In this document: piece by piece, positions 23,987 through 33,389 of the stretch
How the letters are laid out: each line of letters starts with the position of its first letter
Numbering within the stretch: position 1 is the first letter of the stretch
Assembly: GCF_001667185.1 (NCBI RefSeq)
Contig: NZ_LZIC01000069.1
Coordinates: forward strand, 50,391-114,390
DNA: 64,000 nucleotides
From: Mycobacterium sp. 852002-50816_SCH5313054-b
GTDB taxonomy: Bacteria > Actinomycetota > Actinomycetes > Mycobacteriales > Mycobacteriaceae
Reading direction: 5' to 3'
Notes under the pieces: generated by a model
What the model saw: the letters and a program-made list of their open reading frames with translations, nothing else
Told to the model about the DNA's origin: nothing
Databases searched by the model: none
Made by a program: the position numbers and the translations under genes

Positions 23987-25242
23987 CCCTTGCGCGCCGG
24001 CGCGGCGGATCGGCGACCGAGCGCGAGCACCTTCAATCCGTACGCGGCGCAGGCGGTCAGCAGAAACAGGAGGAACAGCCAGAGCGGCGGATGGGCGAGT
24101 TCCCAGACGAAGATCGCGGCCCAGATCGGTGAGTCCTGGGTGACCGCCAGCACCCCGGCGGCCCCGGCCAGCGAGACGGCCGGCGTGTGCAGGTTGGTCC
24201 CCGCCGCCCAGTTGATCGCCAGCACCAGCGCCGACCCCGCCGCCGCGCCGGTGGCCAACGACGGGGTGAGCATTCCGCCCGCCCCGCCGGCGCGCAGGAA
24301 CAGGGCCGTCAGCAGCGGCTTCAAGGCCAGGATGATGGCGGCCGTCGACAGCGTCATGCCGCTGGCGAGGCTGACGGTCAGGATGCTGCGGCCGTTGCCG
24401 GGCAACTCCGGCCACCAATGCGAGCACACGCCCATCACCAGACCCGCCGCCGCCAGCGCCGGGATCAGCACCCACGTCCGCATCACCCGGGCCGGGCGCG
24501 CCGCGGCCATGAGGCGGTTGAACGCCAGACCCACCGCGAGGGTCAGCGGCGCCAGCATCAGCCCGTGGGCGGTCAGCACGTACGACGATTCCTCGCTGGG
24601 CCAGCTCAGGGTGGGCTGATCGTGCGTGGCGGCCGAACCGATCGCGACGGCCAGGCTCGAGGTCAGGCACGCCGCGCCCAGCGCGCGCGGATGCCAGGTG
24701 TTGAGCATGATCCGCGCGGCGAACAGCGCGCCCGCCAGCGGAACGGCGTAGACCGCGCCGAGCCCGGCCCCGGCGGCGCACGCCAGCAAGACCTGACGGT
24801 CATACGCGGACAGCCGCTTCAACCACGCGGTGCCGAAATCGCCCAGTGCCGCGGCGAATTGGCGCGGGGCGCCCTCCCGGCCCAGCGACGCCCCGGATCC
24901 GACCAGCAGCACCTGCAACACGGCGTCGACGCTCCACGCGAGCCGCGGGATCCGCTGGCGGCGGGCGATGGTCTCCGCGAGCGGCGGCACCTCGGCGCTG
25001 CGGCGCAGGATCCACCAGCCGAATCCCGCCAGCGCGGCGCCGACCATCGGTCCCACGACGCGGCGGGCCGGGCTGCTGCCCGCGATCCCGGCGAGCAACG
25101 TGCCGAAACTGTAGTGGTAGGTGGCGTGTTCGACGAAGCGCAGCACCGCGGTCGTCGCCAGCCCGGCGACCCCGGCCAGCAGGCCGACGATCACCACCGC
25201 GCAAAAGAAATCAAGGTTGCGGCGGGACGCCGAGGAGGCCAC
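23983..25242 (-). CDS. ClC-family chloride channel or H+/Cl- antiporter
   Basis: A 419-aa polytopic membrane protein. ClC signatures are GSGASLGREGAPRQFAAALGDF, containing the GREG(P/A) gating glutamate, and GGAGGMLTPSLATGAAAGSALV, the equivalent of GGxFxPxLxxGA. It moves Cl- across the inner membrane, perhaps in exchange for protons. It stands between htdX and the Rv0238-like regulator where M. tuberculosis has vapBC24, so it is an accessory gene in this block. The gene shares its last bases with htdX on the other strand. Confidence 0.88.
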   Translation of the reverse strand: MASSASRRNLDFFCAVVIVGLLAGVAGLATTAVLRFVEHATYHYSFGTLLAGIAGSSPARRVVGPMVGAALAGFGWWILRRSAEVPPLAETIARRQRIPRLAWSVDAVLQVLLVGSGASLGREGAPRQFAAALGDFGTAWLKRLSAYDRQVLLACAAGAGLGAVYAVPLAGALFAARIMLNTWHPRALGAACLTSSLAVAIGSAATHDQPTLSWPSEESSYVLTAHGLMLAPLTLAVGLAFNRLMAAARPARVMRTWVLIPALAAAGLVMGVCSHWWPELPGNGRSILTVSLASGMTLSTAAIILALKPLLTALFLRAGGAGGMLTPSLATGAAAGSALVLAINWAAGTNLHTPAVSLAGAAGVLAVTQDSPIWAAIFVWELAHPPLWLFLLFLLTACAAYGLKVLALGRRSAAPARKG

Positions 25243-25258
25243 CCCACGAATGTAGGGG

Positions 25259-25876
25259 CTACCCGGCCGCGGCGGCTTCCCGGTCCTCCGGCGTGCCCCG
25301 AAGACCGTGCCAGAACAGGTCGATCATCAGTTCGGCGGCCTCGTCGACGCCGATGTCTCCGGTGGACAGGCGGTTGGCCATCGCCTCGCCCGCGCCCACC
25401 AGCGCCACCGCCATCATCTGATACTCGGCGTCCGACCGCGGGGTGCGGCTGCCGGCGCGCATCAGCTCGGCGACCAGTTCGATGATTTGCTCACGCCCTT
25501 CACGCACCGTGTGCGCAAACGCCTGCGAGTTGATGGCCTGGGCGTACATCACGATCCAGGACGCGCGGTTGGCGTCGATGTAGCGCATGAACGACCCGAT
25601 AGCGTTGCCCAGCAAGTCCTTTGGGCTTTGATCGAAGTTGATGTCGGCGCGCACCGCGTCGACGAACCGCCCCAGCTCGCGATCCAGGCAGGCGCCGAAC
25701 AGGTCCTCCTTGGAGCCGTAGTACAGATACAGCATCGGCTTGGAGATCTCCGCCTCGGCGGCGATGGCATCCATCGAGGTCTCGTGGTAGCCGTTGACCG
25801 AGAACATCTGCACGGCGGCGTCGAGCATCTGCTGTTCGCGGACGGCACGGGGTAGCCGCTTGGTACCACCCGCCAT
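25259..25876 (-). CDS. TetR/AcrR-family transcriptional regulator (Rv0238-like)
   Basis: A 205-aa regulator. The N-terminal helix-turn-helix is REQQMLDAAVQMFSVNGYHETSMDAIAAEAEISKPMLYLYYGSKEDLFGA. The C-terminal domain (residues 80-195) is a typical helical ligand-binding dimer core. It corresponds to Rv0238, whose target is not known to me. It lies 55 bp upstream of, and in the opposite transcript order to, lpqI on the same strand: TetR is followed by ClC, while lpqI is read toward 25932. A link to the lipid-gene dyads is possible but untested. Confidence 0.88.
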   Translation of the reverse strand: MAGGTKRLPRAVREQQMLDAAVQMFSVNGYHETSMDAIAAEAEISKPMLYLYYGSKEDLFGACLDRELGRFVDAVRADINFDQSPKDLLGNAIGSFMRYIDANRASWIVMYAQAINSQAFAHTVREGREQIIELVAELMRAGSRTPRSDAEYQMMAVALVGAGEAMANRLSTGDIGVDEAAELMIDLFWHGLRGTPEDREAAAAG

Positions 25877-25931
25877 CGCTGCACCCTTCTGGCCCGCCTA
25901 TCTGGCTACAGGGTAACGAGGATGCGTCGCG

Positions 25932-27080
25932 TTAGTGGCCACATGTTCGATTGGTGCCCTTCATGGTCGCCACCCGCACCACCGAGTCGTTGACCGCCGC
26001 CATGGGCAGCTCGCCCGAATCGACCGCCTTTTGCAGGCGGTCCAGGACGGCGGGCACCTCGTCGGTGGTGACCCACAGCGCGACGTCGGTGCCGGCCTGC
26101 AGGGTGCGCAGCACCGCCTCCGGCACGGTGTAGCGGTCGGAGATCGCGGCCATGCTGGACACGTCGTCGCTGAACACCGGGCCGTTGAAGGGCGGGGCGT
26201 TATAGCCGGTGCCGGTGCGCAGCAGTTGGACCGCGGCCCGGCTCAGGCTGGCCGGCTCGTCGCCGGTCAGCCCGGGAACCTGCAGGTGACCCACCATCAC
26301 GGCGACCGGCGTCGCCGTCACCAGCGTGCGGAACGGCACCAGGTCGACGTTCTGCAGCTCGCTCAGCGGAGGGGTCACCACGCCCCCGGTGTGCGAGTCG
26401 CCGGAGCCGTGCCCGTGGCCGGGGAAATGCTTGAGGACCGGCAGCAGGCCGGCGTCGCGCAGGCCCTGCGCGTAGGCCCCGGCGTAGGCGGTTACGGTGT
26501 CCGGGTTCGCGCTGAACGACCGGTCCCCGATCACGGCGTCGTCGGGCTCGTCGCTGACGTCGACGTCCGGGGCGAAGTCGATGGTGATGCCCAGGTCGCG
26601 CATCTTCTTGCCGCGGTCGGCCGCCAGGTCGTGGACCTGCTGGGGCGTTTGCTTCTGGGCCAGCACCCGGGCCGACGGGGCCGTCCCGATCAGCGACTTC
26701 AACCGCGACACCCGGCCACCTTCCTCGTCGATGCCGATCGCCAGCGGCAGCGGACCCGCGCTGCGCGCGATGTCGGCCAGCGGGCCCTTGAGGATCGACA
26801 GGTCCGTCCAGCCACCGATGAAGATGCCGCCGACGTGATAGCCGTTGACCACGGCCCGCGCGTCGCCGGCGTCCTTCACGCCGACCATCAGCAGCTGCGC
26901 CAGCTTGTCGCGGGTGGACAGGGCGGCCGGGACGGCCGTCGGGTCGGCGCACACCGGCGGCGCGGGGACCGCAGCCGGCTTGCCGGTCGCGGCGCCCGGC
27001 GCCCGCGCGCCGTGGTGGCCGCAGCCGGCAACCAGCGCTGCTGCGACGGCGAGCACGGCCAGGGTCCGGGGGAATGCCAT
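25932..27080 (-). CDS. lpqI: Lipoprotein LpqI, GH3 beta-N-acetylglucosaminidase (NagZ-like)
   Basis: A 382-aa lipoprotein. The signal peptide MAFPRTLAVLAVAAALVAGC ends in a lipobox with Cys20. The GH3 domain shows GIDEEGGRVSRL (catalytic region), then LKHFPGHGHGSGDSHTGG, the KHFPGxG and D-x-H loop typical of NagZ, and a downstream PVFSDDVSSMAAI with the nucleophile Asp region. It removes N-acetylglucosamine from peptidoglycan fragments for recycling and is anchored outside the membrane. It corresponds to Rv0237. Confidence 0.93.
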   Translation of the reverse strand: MAFPRTLAVLAVAAALVAGCGHHGARAPGAATGKPAAVPAPPVCADPTAVPAALSTRDKLAQLLMVGVKDAGDARAVVNGYHVGGIFIGGWTDLSILKGPLADIARSAGPLPLAIGIDEEGGRVSRLKSLIGTAPSARVLAQKQTPQQVHDLAADRGKKMRDLGITIDFAPDVDVSDEPDDAVIGDRSFSANPDTVTAYAGAYAQGLRDAGLLPVLKHFPGHGHGSGDSHTGGVVTPPLSELQNVDLVPFRTLVTATPVAVMVGHLQVPGLTGDEPASLSRAAVQLLRTGTGYNAPPFNGPVFSDDVSSMAAISDRYTVPEAVLRTLQAGTDVALWVTTDEVPAVLDRLQKAVDSGELPMAAVNDSVVRVATMKGTNRTCGH

Positions 27081-27176
27081 CGGGCCATGTTGTCACGCTT
27101 GGCGTTTCGTCCCGGGCTCCAGGGGGCATCAGCGGTACGTTGGCCAGAGCATTTGCCTGGCAGGGAGGAGCCGGCG

Positions 27177-27383
27177 ATGGCGGGGGTTTCGTTGGCGGCC
27201 GCGGCGAGCATCGCCGCGGGGCTGATGATCGGTGCCGCGGCGACCGTCGGCGTCACGCTTGCCCTCGAGGACCACACCAGGGTGCCCGCCCGGACCGCAC
27301 CGGTCACGCGGAGCCCCACCGGGCCGTATCTGGTGGATTACGGCTCTCGCTGCTGGCATGCCCATTGCGTGCCGTGGCCGTGA
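27177..27383 (+). CDS. Small DUF2613-like membrane protein, first of two
   Basis: A 68-aa protein: one N-terminal hydrophobic helix (LAAAASIAAGLMIGAAATVG), then a short outer tail ending YLVDYGSRCWHAHCVPWP. A GGGAGGAG ribosome site precedes the ATG. The helix and the (V/I)xYG motif resemble the Rv0236A-like protein encoded 70 bp further on, so it looks like a diverged duplicate. Two tail cysteines could form a disulfide. No function is known. Confidence 0.65.
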   Translation: MAGVSLAAAASIAAGLMIGAAATVGVTLALEDHTRVPARTAPVTRSPTGPYLVDYGSRCWHAHCVPWP

Positions 27384-27452
27384 TTTGCCGGCCCGGCCGC
27401 CGGCGGCCGTTCTGCTAGGTTGGCCCTAGGTCGGACGTCACCCAAAGGAGCC

Positions 27453-27629
27453 ATGTTGAACCGGATCATTGCGCCCGCCGCCGCGAGCGTGGTGGTTGGT
27501 CTGTTGCTGGGCGCGGCCGCGATCTTCGGGATCACATTGATGGTCCAGCAGGACACGAAGCCGCCACTCCCCGGGGGCGATCCGCAGTCGTCAGTGCTCA
27601 ACCGGGTCGAGTACGGCAACCGTAGCTAG
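27453..27629 (+). CDS. Small secreted/membrane protein, Rv0236A-like (DUF2613)
   Basis: A 58-aa protein with a hydrophobic helix (residues 6-28, APAAASVVVGLLLGAAAIFG) and the tail QDTKPPLPGGDPQSSVLNRVEYGNRS, nearly identical to Rv0236A. AAAGGAG stands 6 bp before the ATG. It always precedes aftD in mycobacteria I recall. The stop at 27629 lies before the conserved start of AftD. Its role is unknown; a part in arabinogalactan assembly is a guess from position. Confidence 0.85.
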   Translation: MLNRIIAPAAASVVVGLLLGAAAIFGITLMVQQDTKPPLPGGDPQSSVLNRVEYGNRS

Positions 27630-27678
27630 CCGCTCGGCAGAGGCAGCGCGGGCCGAGCCCGCGGAAGAAGCCCCGGCC

Positions 27679-30600
27679 GCGCCGCTATCCCGCCGCTGGC
27701 TGCTGCTGGTCGGCGCCGTCTCGCTGGCGCTGACGTTCGCGCAGTCGCCCGGGCAGATCTCCCCCGACACCAAGCTCGACCTCACCGCCAACCCGCTGCG
27801 CTTCCTGGCCCGCGCGACCAACCTGTGGAACAGCGACCTGCCCTTCGGCCAGTCGCAGAATCAGGCCTACGGCTACCTGTTTCCGCACGGCACCTTCTTT
27901 CTGGTCGGCCATCTGGTGGGGGTGCCGGGGTGGATGACACAGCGACTGTGGTGGGCGTTGCTGCTCACCGTCGGGTTCTGGGGGTTGCTGCGGGTGGCCG
28001 AGACGCTCGGAATCGGCAGCCCGACGTCGCGGGTGCTCGGCGCGGCGGCGTTCGCGCTGTCGCCGCGGGTGCTGACCACGCTCGGTTCGATCTCGTCGGA
28101 GACCCTGCCGATGATGCTGGCGCCGTGGGTGTTGTTGCCGACGATCCTTGCGCTGCGGGCTTCGACCGACAAATCGGTGCGGGCGCTGGCCGCGCAGGCC
28201 GGGCTGGCCGTCGCGCTGATGGGCGCGGTCAACGCCATCGCCACGCTGACCGGTTGCCTGCCCGCGGTGATCTGGTGGGCGTGCCACCGGCCCAATCGGC
28301 TGTGGTGGCGCTACACCGCGTGGTGGGCGCTGGCCCTGTGCCTGGCCATGCTCTGGTGGGTCGTGGCGCTGGTGTGTCTGCGCCACGTCAGTCCGCCGTT
28401 CCTGGACTTCATCGAATCCTCCGGCGTGACGACGCAATGGTCGTCGCTGACGGAGATCCTGCGCGGCACCGACAGCTGGACCCCGTACGTGGCGCCCACC
28501 GCCACCGCCGGCGCGCCGCTGGTCACCGGGTCGGCGGCCATCCTGGGCACCTGCCTGGTCGCGGCGGCGGGGCTGGCCGGGCTGGCCAGTCCCGGGATGC
28601 CGGCGCGGGGCCGGCTGGTGACGATGCTGCTGGTCGGGGTGGCGTTGATGGCCGTCGGCTACAGCGGCGGCCTGGGCTCGCCGCTGGCCCATGACATCCA
28701 GGTGTTCCTGGACGCCGCCGGCGCGCCGCTGCGCAACGTGCACAAGCTGGGGTCGGTGGTCCGGATTCCGCTGGTGCTGGGCATCGCGCAGCTGCTGGGC
28801 CGGGTCGCGCTGCCCGGCAGCGCGCCGAGGTCGGTGTGGCTGCACGCGTTCGCCCACCCGGAGCGCGACAAGCGGGTGGCGGTGACGGTCGTGGTCCTCA
28901 CGGCCCTGGCGGTCAGCACCTCGCTGGCGTGGACCGGCCGGCTCACCCCGCCGGGCGCGTTCCGCGCGATACCGCCGTACTGGCACGAGGCCGCCGACTG
29001 GCTCAGCGAGCACAACACCGGCTCCCCCGCTCCGGGGCGTGTGCTGGTGGTCCCCGGCGCGCCGTTCGCCACCCAGGTCTGGGGCACCAGCCACGACGAG
29101 CCGTTGCAGGTGCTCGGCAGCAGCCCGTGGGGGGTGCGTGACTCCATCCCGTTGACCCCGCCGCAGACCATCCGGGCACTGGATTCGGTGCAACGCCTGT
29201 TCGCGGCCGGACGGCCCTCGGCCGCACTGGCCGATACCCTTGCGCGGCAAGGTATTTCGTATGTCGTGCTGCGCAACGACCTGGACCCGGAGACGTCGCG
29301 CTCGGCGCGGCCGATCCTGGTGCATCGCGCCGTCGAGGGCTCGCCGCGACTGCAGAAGGTGGCACAGTTCGGCGCGCCGGTGGGTCCGGGCACGCTGGCG
29401 GGCTTCGTCGCCGACGGCGGGCTGCGCCCGCGCTACCCGGCGGTGGAGATCTACCGCGTCGACGTCGCCGGTGATCCGGGGGCGCCGTATTTCGTCGACA
29501 CCGACCGGATGGCCCGGGTCGACGGGGGGCCGGAGGCGCTGCTGCGCCTCGACGAACGGCGACGGCTGCTGGGCCAACCGCCGCTGGGTCCGGTGCTGAT
29601 GACAAACGACGCGCGCGGCGCCGGGCTGGCGGCGCCGCTGGTCACCGCGACGGACACCCCGGTGGACCGCGAGACCGACTACGGCCGCGTCGACCACCAT
29701 TCGTCGGCGATCCGGGCGCCCGGCGACGCCCGGCACACCTTCAACCGCGTCCCCGACTACCCGGTCCCGGGTGCCGATTTGGTATCCGGCGCGTGGAACG
29801 GCGGCCGGATCACGGTGTCGAGCTCGTCGTCGGATTCCACCGCGATGCCCGACGTCGCACCGGCCACCTCCCCGGCCGCCGCGATCGACGGCGACTCGGC
29901 AACCGCGTGGGTGTCCAACGCGCTGCAGTCCGCCGTCGGGCAGTGGCTGCAGGTGGACTTCGACCACCCGATCAGCAACGGCGCCATCACCATCACCCCC
30001 AGCGCGACCGCCGTCGGCGCCCAGGTCCGCCGCATCCTGATCGAGACCGCCAACGGCAGCACCACCCTGCGGTTCGACGAGCCCGGCAAGCCGCTCGCGG
30101 CGGCGCTGCCGTACGGCGAAACCCCATGGGTGCGGGTCACCGCCGCCGGCACCGACGACGGCTCCCCCGGTGTGCAGTTCGGCATCACCGATCTGACGGT
30201 CACCCAGTACGACGCCTCCGGATTCGCCCACCCGCTCAATCTGCGGCACACCGTGGGCGTGCCGGGGCCGCCGCCGGGCTCGGCGATCGCGGGCTGGGAC
30301 CTGGGCTCGGAGCTGCTGGGCAGGCCGGGTTGCGCCCAGGCGCCCGACGGCGTGCGCTGCGCGGCGTCGATGGCGCTGGCGCCCGAAGAGCCCGTCAACT
30401 TCAGCCGCACCCTGACCGTGGCGGCTCCGGTGTCGGTGACACCGACGGTGTGGGTACGCCCGCGGCAGGGACCCAAGCTGGCCGATCTGATCGCCGAGCC
30501 GAATACGACTCGCGCACAAGGCGATTCCGACGTGGTGGATATCCTCGGCTCGGCATACGCGGCCGCCGACGGCGACCCGGCCACCGCTTGGACCGCGCCG

Positions 30601-31881
30601 CAGCGGGTGGTGCAGCACAAGTCGCCGCCGACGCTGACGGTCACCCTGCCGCGGCCCGCGGAGGTCGCCGGGTTGCGCGTGGCACCCAGCCGGTCGGCAT
30701 TGCCGGCCCACCCGACGCTGCTGGCCGTCAACCTGGGCGACGGCCCGCAGGTCCGGGAGCTGAAAGCCGGTGAGCCGCAGACCCTGTCGCTCGCACCGCG
30801 GGTGACCGACACCGTCAGCATCAGCCTGCTCGGCTGGGAAGACATCATCGACCGCAACGCCCTGGGCTTCGATCAGCTCAAGCCGCCGGGGCTGGCCGAG
30901 GTGGCGGTTCTCGGCGCCGACGGCCGGCCGATCACGCCCGCCGATGCCGATCGCAACCGATCGCGCGAGATCACCGTCGGCTGCGACCGTGGCCCGGTGA
31001 TCGCCGTCGCGGGCCGGTTCGTGCACACCTCGATCCGCACCACCGTGGGCGCGCTGCTGAACGGCGAACCGGTCGCGGCGCTGCCCTGCGAGCGCGACCC
31101 GATCGCGCTGCCGCCGGGCCAGCAGGAGCTGCTGGTCAGCCCCGGTGCCCAGTTCGTCGTGGACGGGGCCCGGCTGTCGACCCCGGCCGCCGACGACCTG
31201 ACCACCGCCTCGCAGGCCGGCGCCAAGACCGGGGCGTGGGGCGCGGCCCGCCGCGAGGTGCGGGCCCCGGCGGCGGCGACCTCACGGGTGCTGGTGATCC
31301 CCGAAAGCATCAACCCCGGCTGGGTGGCGCGCACCAGCACCGGCGCCCGGTTGACGCCCGTCGCCGTCAACGGCTGGCAGCAGGGCTGGGTGGTGCCCGC
31401 GGGCGACCCCGGCACCATCACGCTGACCTTCGCGTCCAACTCGCTGTACCGGGCGGGCCTGGCGGTCGGGCTGGCGTTGCTGCCGCTGCTGGCCGCGCTC
31501 GCGCTGTGGCGCACCCGGCGGGGCCGCGCCGACGAGGAGCCGGCACGGCCCTGGGCGTCGGGTCGCTGGGCGGCGGTCGCCGCGCTGGTGACCGGCGGGC
31601 TCGTCGCGGGCGTGGTCGGGGCGATCGCGGTCGGCGCCGCCCTGGGCCTGCGGTACGCGCTGCGCCACCGGCAGCGCTGGCGCGACGACGTGACCGTCGT
31701 ACTCAGCGCCGGCGGGCTGATCGCGGCCGGGGCCGTGCTGTCGCGGCATCCCTGGCGCTCGGTCGACGGTTACGCCGGCCATGCGGCGAGCGTGCAGCTG
31801 CTGGCGCTGATTTCGCTTGCCGTACTTGCCGCTTCGGTCGTGACGGTGCCGGGCCGCCGGGCGCGGCCGCGCAACGAATGA
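27679..31881 (+). CDS. aftD: Arabinofuranosyltransferase AftD
   Basis: About 1400 aa as drawn, the size of Rv0236c. Sequence similarity to AftD starts at PLSRRW (codon for P at 27682) with ALTFAQSPGQISPDTKLDL and LWNSDLPFGQ. The N-terminal half is a GT-C membrane domain with many helices; the central and C-terminal part has F5/8-type carbohydrate-binding segments (NRVPDYPVPG, GDSATAWVSNALQ, GDPATAWTAPQRV) and ends in two helices. It adds arabinose to arabinogalactan/LAM from decaprenyl-phosphoarabinose. The frame is open from 27541, but no ATG, GTG or TTG occurs before GTG 27916, which would cut off about 80 conserved residues. The start drawn is therefore arbitrary. Confidence 0.85.
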   Translation, partial: APLSRRWLLLVGAVSLALTFAQSPGQISPDTKLDLTANPLRFLARATNLWNSDLPFGQSQNQAYGYLFPHGTFFLVGHLVGVPGWMTQRLWWALLLTVGFWGLLRVAETLGIGSPTSRVLGAAAFALSPRVLTTLGSISSETLPMMLAPWVLLPTILALRASTDKSVRALAAQAGLAVALMGAVNAIATLTGCLPAVIWWACHRPNRLWWRYTAWWALALCLAMLWWVVALVCLRHVSPPFLDFIESSGVTTQWSSLTEILRGTDSWTPYVAPTATAGAPLVTGSAAILGTCLVAAAGLAGLASPGMPARGRLVTMLLVGVALMAVGYSGGLGSPLAHDIQVFLDAAGAPLRNVHKLGSVVRIPLVLGIAQLLGRVALPGSAPRSVWLHAFAHPERDKRVAVTVVVLTALAVSTSLAWTGRLTPPGAFRAIPPYWHEAADWLSEHNTGSPAPGRVLVVPGAPFATQVWGTSHDEPLQVLGSSPWGVRDSIPLTPPQTIRALDSVQRLFAAGRPSAALADTLARQGISYVVLRNDLDPETSRSARPILVHRAVEGSPRLQKVAQFGAPVGPGTLAGFVADGGLRPRYPAVEIYRVDVAGDPGAPYFVDTDRMARVDGGPEALLRLDERRRLLGQPPLGPVLMTNDARGAGLAAPLVTATDTPVDRETDYGRVDHHSSAIRAPGDARHTFNRVPDYPVPGADLVSGAWNGGRITVSSSSSDSTAMPDVAPATSPAAAIDGDSATAWVSNALQSAVGQWLQVDFDHPISNGAITITPSATAVGAQVRRILIETANGSTTLRFDEPGKPLAAALPYGETPWVRVTAAGTDDGSPGVQFGITDLTVTQYDASGFAHPLNLRHTVGVPGPPPGSAIAGWDLGSELLGRPGCAQAPDGVRCAASMALAPEEPVNFSRTLTVAAPVSVTPTVWVRPRQGPKLADLIAEPNTTRAQGDSDVVDILGSAYAAADGDPATAWTAPQRVVQHKSPPTLTVTLPRPAEVAGLRVAPSRSALPAHPTLLAVNLGDGPQVRELKAGEPQTLSLAPRVTDTVSISLLGWEDIIDRNALGFDQLKPPGLAEVAVLGADGRPITPADADRNRSREITVGCDRGPVIAVAGRFVHTSIRTTVGALLNGEPVAALPCERDPIALPPGQQELLVSPGAQFVVDGARLSTPAADDLTTASQAGAKTGAWGAARREVRAPAAATSRVLVIPESINPGWVARTSTGARLTPVAVNGWQQGWVVPAGDPGTITLTFASNSLYRAGLAVGLALLPLLAALALWRTRRGRADEEPARPWASGRWAAVAALVTGGLVAGVVGAIAVGAALGLRYALRHRQRWRDDVTVVLSAGGLIAAGAVLSRHPWRSVDGYAGHAASVQLLALISLAVLAASVVTVPGRRARPRNE

Positions 31882-31929
31882 CGGCCGAGGTGTTGGCTAC
31901 CGGTTTTTCTGCTGCTTGACTGGTAATAC

Positions 31930-33387
31930 GTGACGACCATGGATTGGCTTTCGGCACCCGAATACTGGCTGGGCCGGATGGTCCTGCAGCGGGGCGTTGC
32001 GGCCATCTACCTGATCGCGTTCGTAGCCGCCGCGCTCCAGTTCCGGGCGCTCATCGGCGAGCACGGAATACTGCCGGTGCCAAGGTTTTTGGCCAGGCAA
32101 TCGTTTTGGCGGGCGCCGAGCCTCTTCCAGCTGCGCTACTCCGATCGGCTGTTCGCGGGCGTGTGCTGGCTGGGTGCGGCGCTGGCGGCAGCCGTCGCCG
32201 CCGGTGCGGCCGACCTGGTGCCGCTGTGGGCCGCGATGCTGGCGTGGCTGGCGCTGTGGGTGCTTTACCTGTCGATCGTCAACGTCGGCCAGACCTGGTA
32301 CGGCTTCGGTTGGGAGTCGTTGCTGCTGGAGGCCGGATTCCTGATGATCTTTCTCGGCAACGACCGGATCGCGCCGCCGGTGCTGACGCTGTGGCTGGCG
32401 CGGCTGCTGCTGTTCCGGGTCGAGTTCGGCGCCGGGCTGATCAAGCTGCGCGGCGACCCGTGCTGGCGCGACCTGACGTGCCTGTACTACCACCACGAGA
32501 CCCAGCCGATGCCGGGGCCGCTGAGCTGGTTCTTCCATCACCTGCCCAGGCCACTGCACCGGGTCGAGGTGGCGGGCAACCATTTCGCTCAGCTCATCGT
32601 GCCGTTCGGGTTGTTCGCACCGCAGCCGATCGCTAGCGTGGCCGCGGCGATCGTGGTGATCACCCAACTGTGGCTGGTGGCTTCGGGCAACTTCGCCTGG
32701 CTCAACTGGGTGACGATCTTCCTGGCGTGCAGCGCCATCGACGATCCGTCCCTGGCGAGGCTGTTTCCCCTTTCCGCGCACCCCGCTTGGGCCGCCCGGC
32801 CGCTGTGGTTCGCCAGCCTGGTGATCGCGTTCGCCGGCGCCGTGCTGTTCCTGACCTACTGGCCGGTGCGCAACATGCTGTCCTCGCGCCAGCGAATGAA
32901 CATGTCCTTCAACCCCTTTCACCTAGTGAACACCTATGGGGCGTTCGGCAGCATCGGGCGCACCAGGCGCGAGGTGGTGATCGAGGGCACCGACGACGAA
33001 CGGGTCACGCAGCACACCGCTTGGCAGGAGTACGAATTCAAGGGTAAGCCCGGCGCAGTGAACCGGCTGCCCCGGCAATGGGCGCCCTATCACCTGCGCC
33101 TGGACTGGCTGATGTGGTTCGCCGCGATCTCGCCCGGCTACGCCCACCCGTGGCTGGTCCCCCTGCTGCAGCGGCTGCTGCGCAACGACCGGCCGACACT
33201 GCGCCTGTTGCGCCACAATCCGTTCCCCGATGCGCCGCCGCGATATGTGCGGGCGCAGCTCTATGAGTACCGGTTCACCACGTTCGCCGAGTTGCGGCGG
33301 GATCGAGCGTGGTGGCATCGCGCGCTGGTGGGCGGATACGTCCGGCCCATGGCGCTCGACAACGCGACCGACCTGCAAAGCCGCTGA
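31930..33387 (+). CDS. Lipase maturation factor family membrane protein (Rv0235c-like)
   Basis: A 485-aa integral membrane protein. The LMF family signature is FGWESLLLEAGFLMIFLGND, RVEFGAGLIKLRGDPCWRDLTCLYYHHETQPMPGPLSWFFHHLP, then NPFHLVNTYGAFGSIGRTRREVVIEGT. The C-terminal 150 residues form a soluble domain (EYEFKGKPGAVNRLPRQWAPYHLRLDWLMWFAA). Animal LMF1 folds secreted lipases in the ER; the bacterial role is unknown. It begins 48 bp after aftD and is probably cotranscribed. GTG 31930 and ATG 31939 are both possible starts. Confidence 0.87.
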   Translation: MTTMDWLSAPEYWLGRMVLQRGVAAIYLIAFVAAALQFRALIGEHGILPVPRFLARQSFWRAPSLFQLRYSDRLFAGVCWLGAALAAAVAAGAADLVPLWAAMLAWLALWVLYLSIVNVGQTWYGFGWESLLLEAGFLMIFLGNDRIAPPVLTLWLARLLLFRVEFGAGLIKLRGDPCWRDLTCLYYHHETQPMPGPLSWFFHHLPRPLHRVEVAGNHFAQLIVPFGLFAPQPIASVAAAIVVITQLWLVASGNFAWLNWVTIFLACSAIDDPSLARLFPLSAHPAWAARPLWFASLVIAFAGAVLFLTYWPVRNMLSSRQRMNMSFNPFHLVNTYGAFGSIGRTRREVVIEGTDDERVTQHTAWQEYEFKGKPGAVNRLPRQWAPYHLRLDWLMWFAAISPGYAHPWLVPLLQRLLRNDRPTLRLLRHNPFPDAPPRYVRAQLYEYRFTTFAELRRDRAWWHRALVGGYVRPMALDNATDLQSR

Positions 33388-33389
33388 GC

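Noticed and set aside
27685..31026. 1113-aa open frame opposite aftD
   Set aside because: An antisense shadow of a GC-rich gene; its composition is Arg/Gly/His rich with no recognisable domain, while the other strand encodes AftD.
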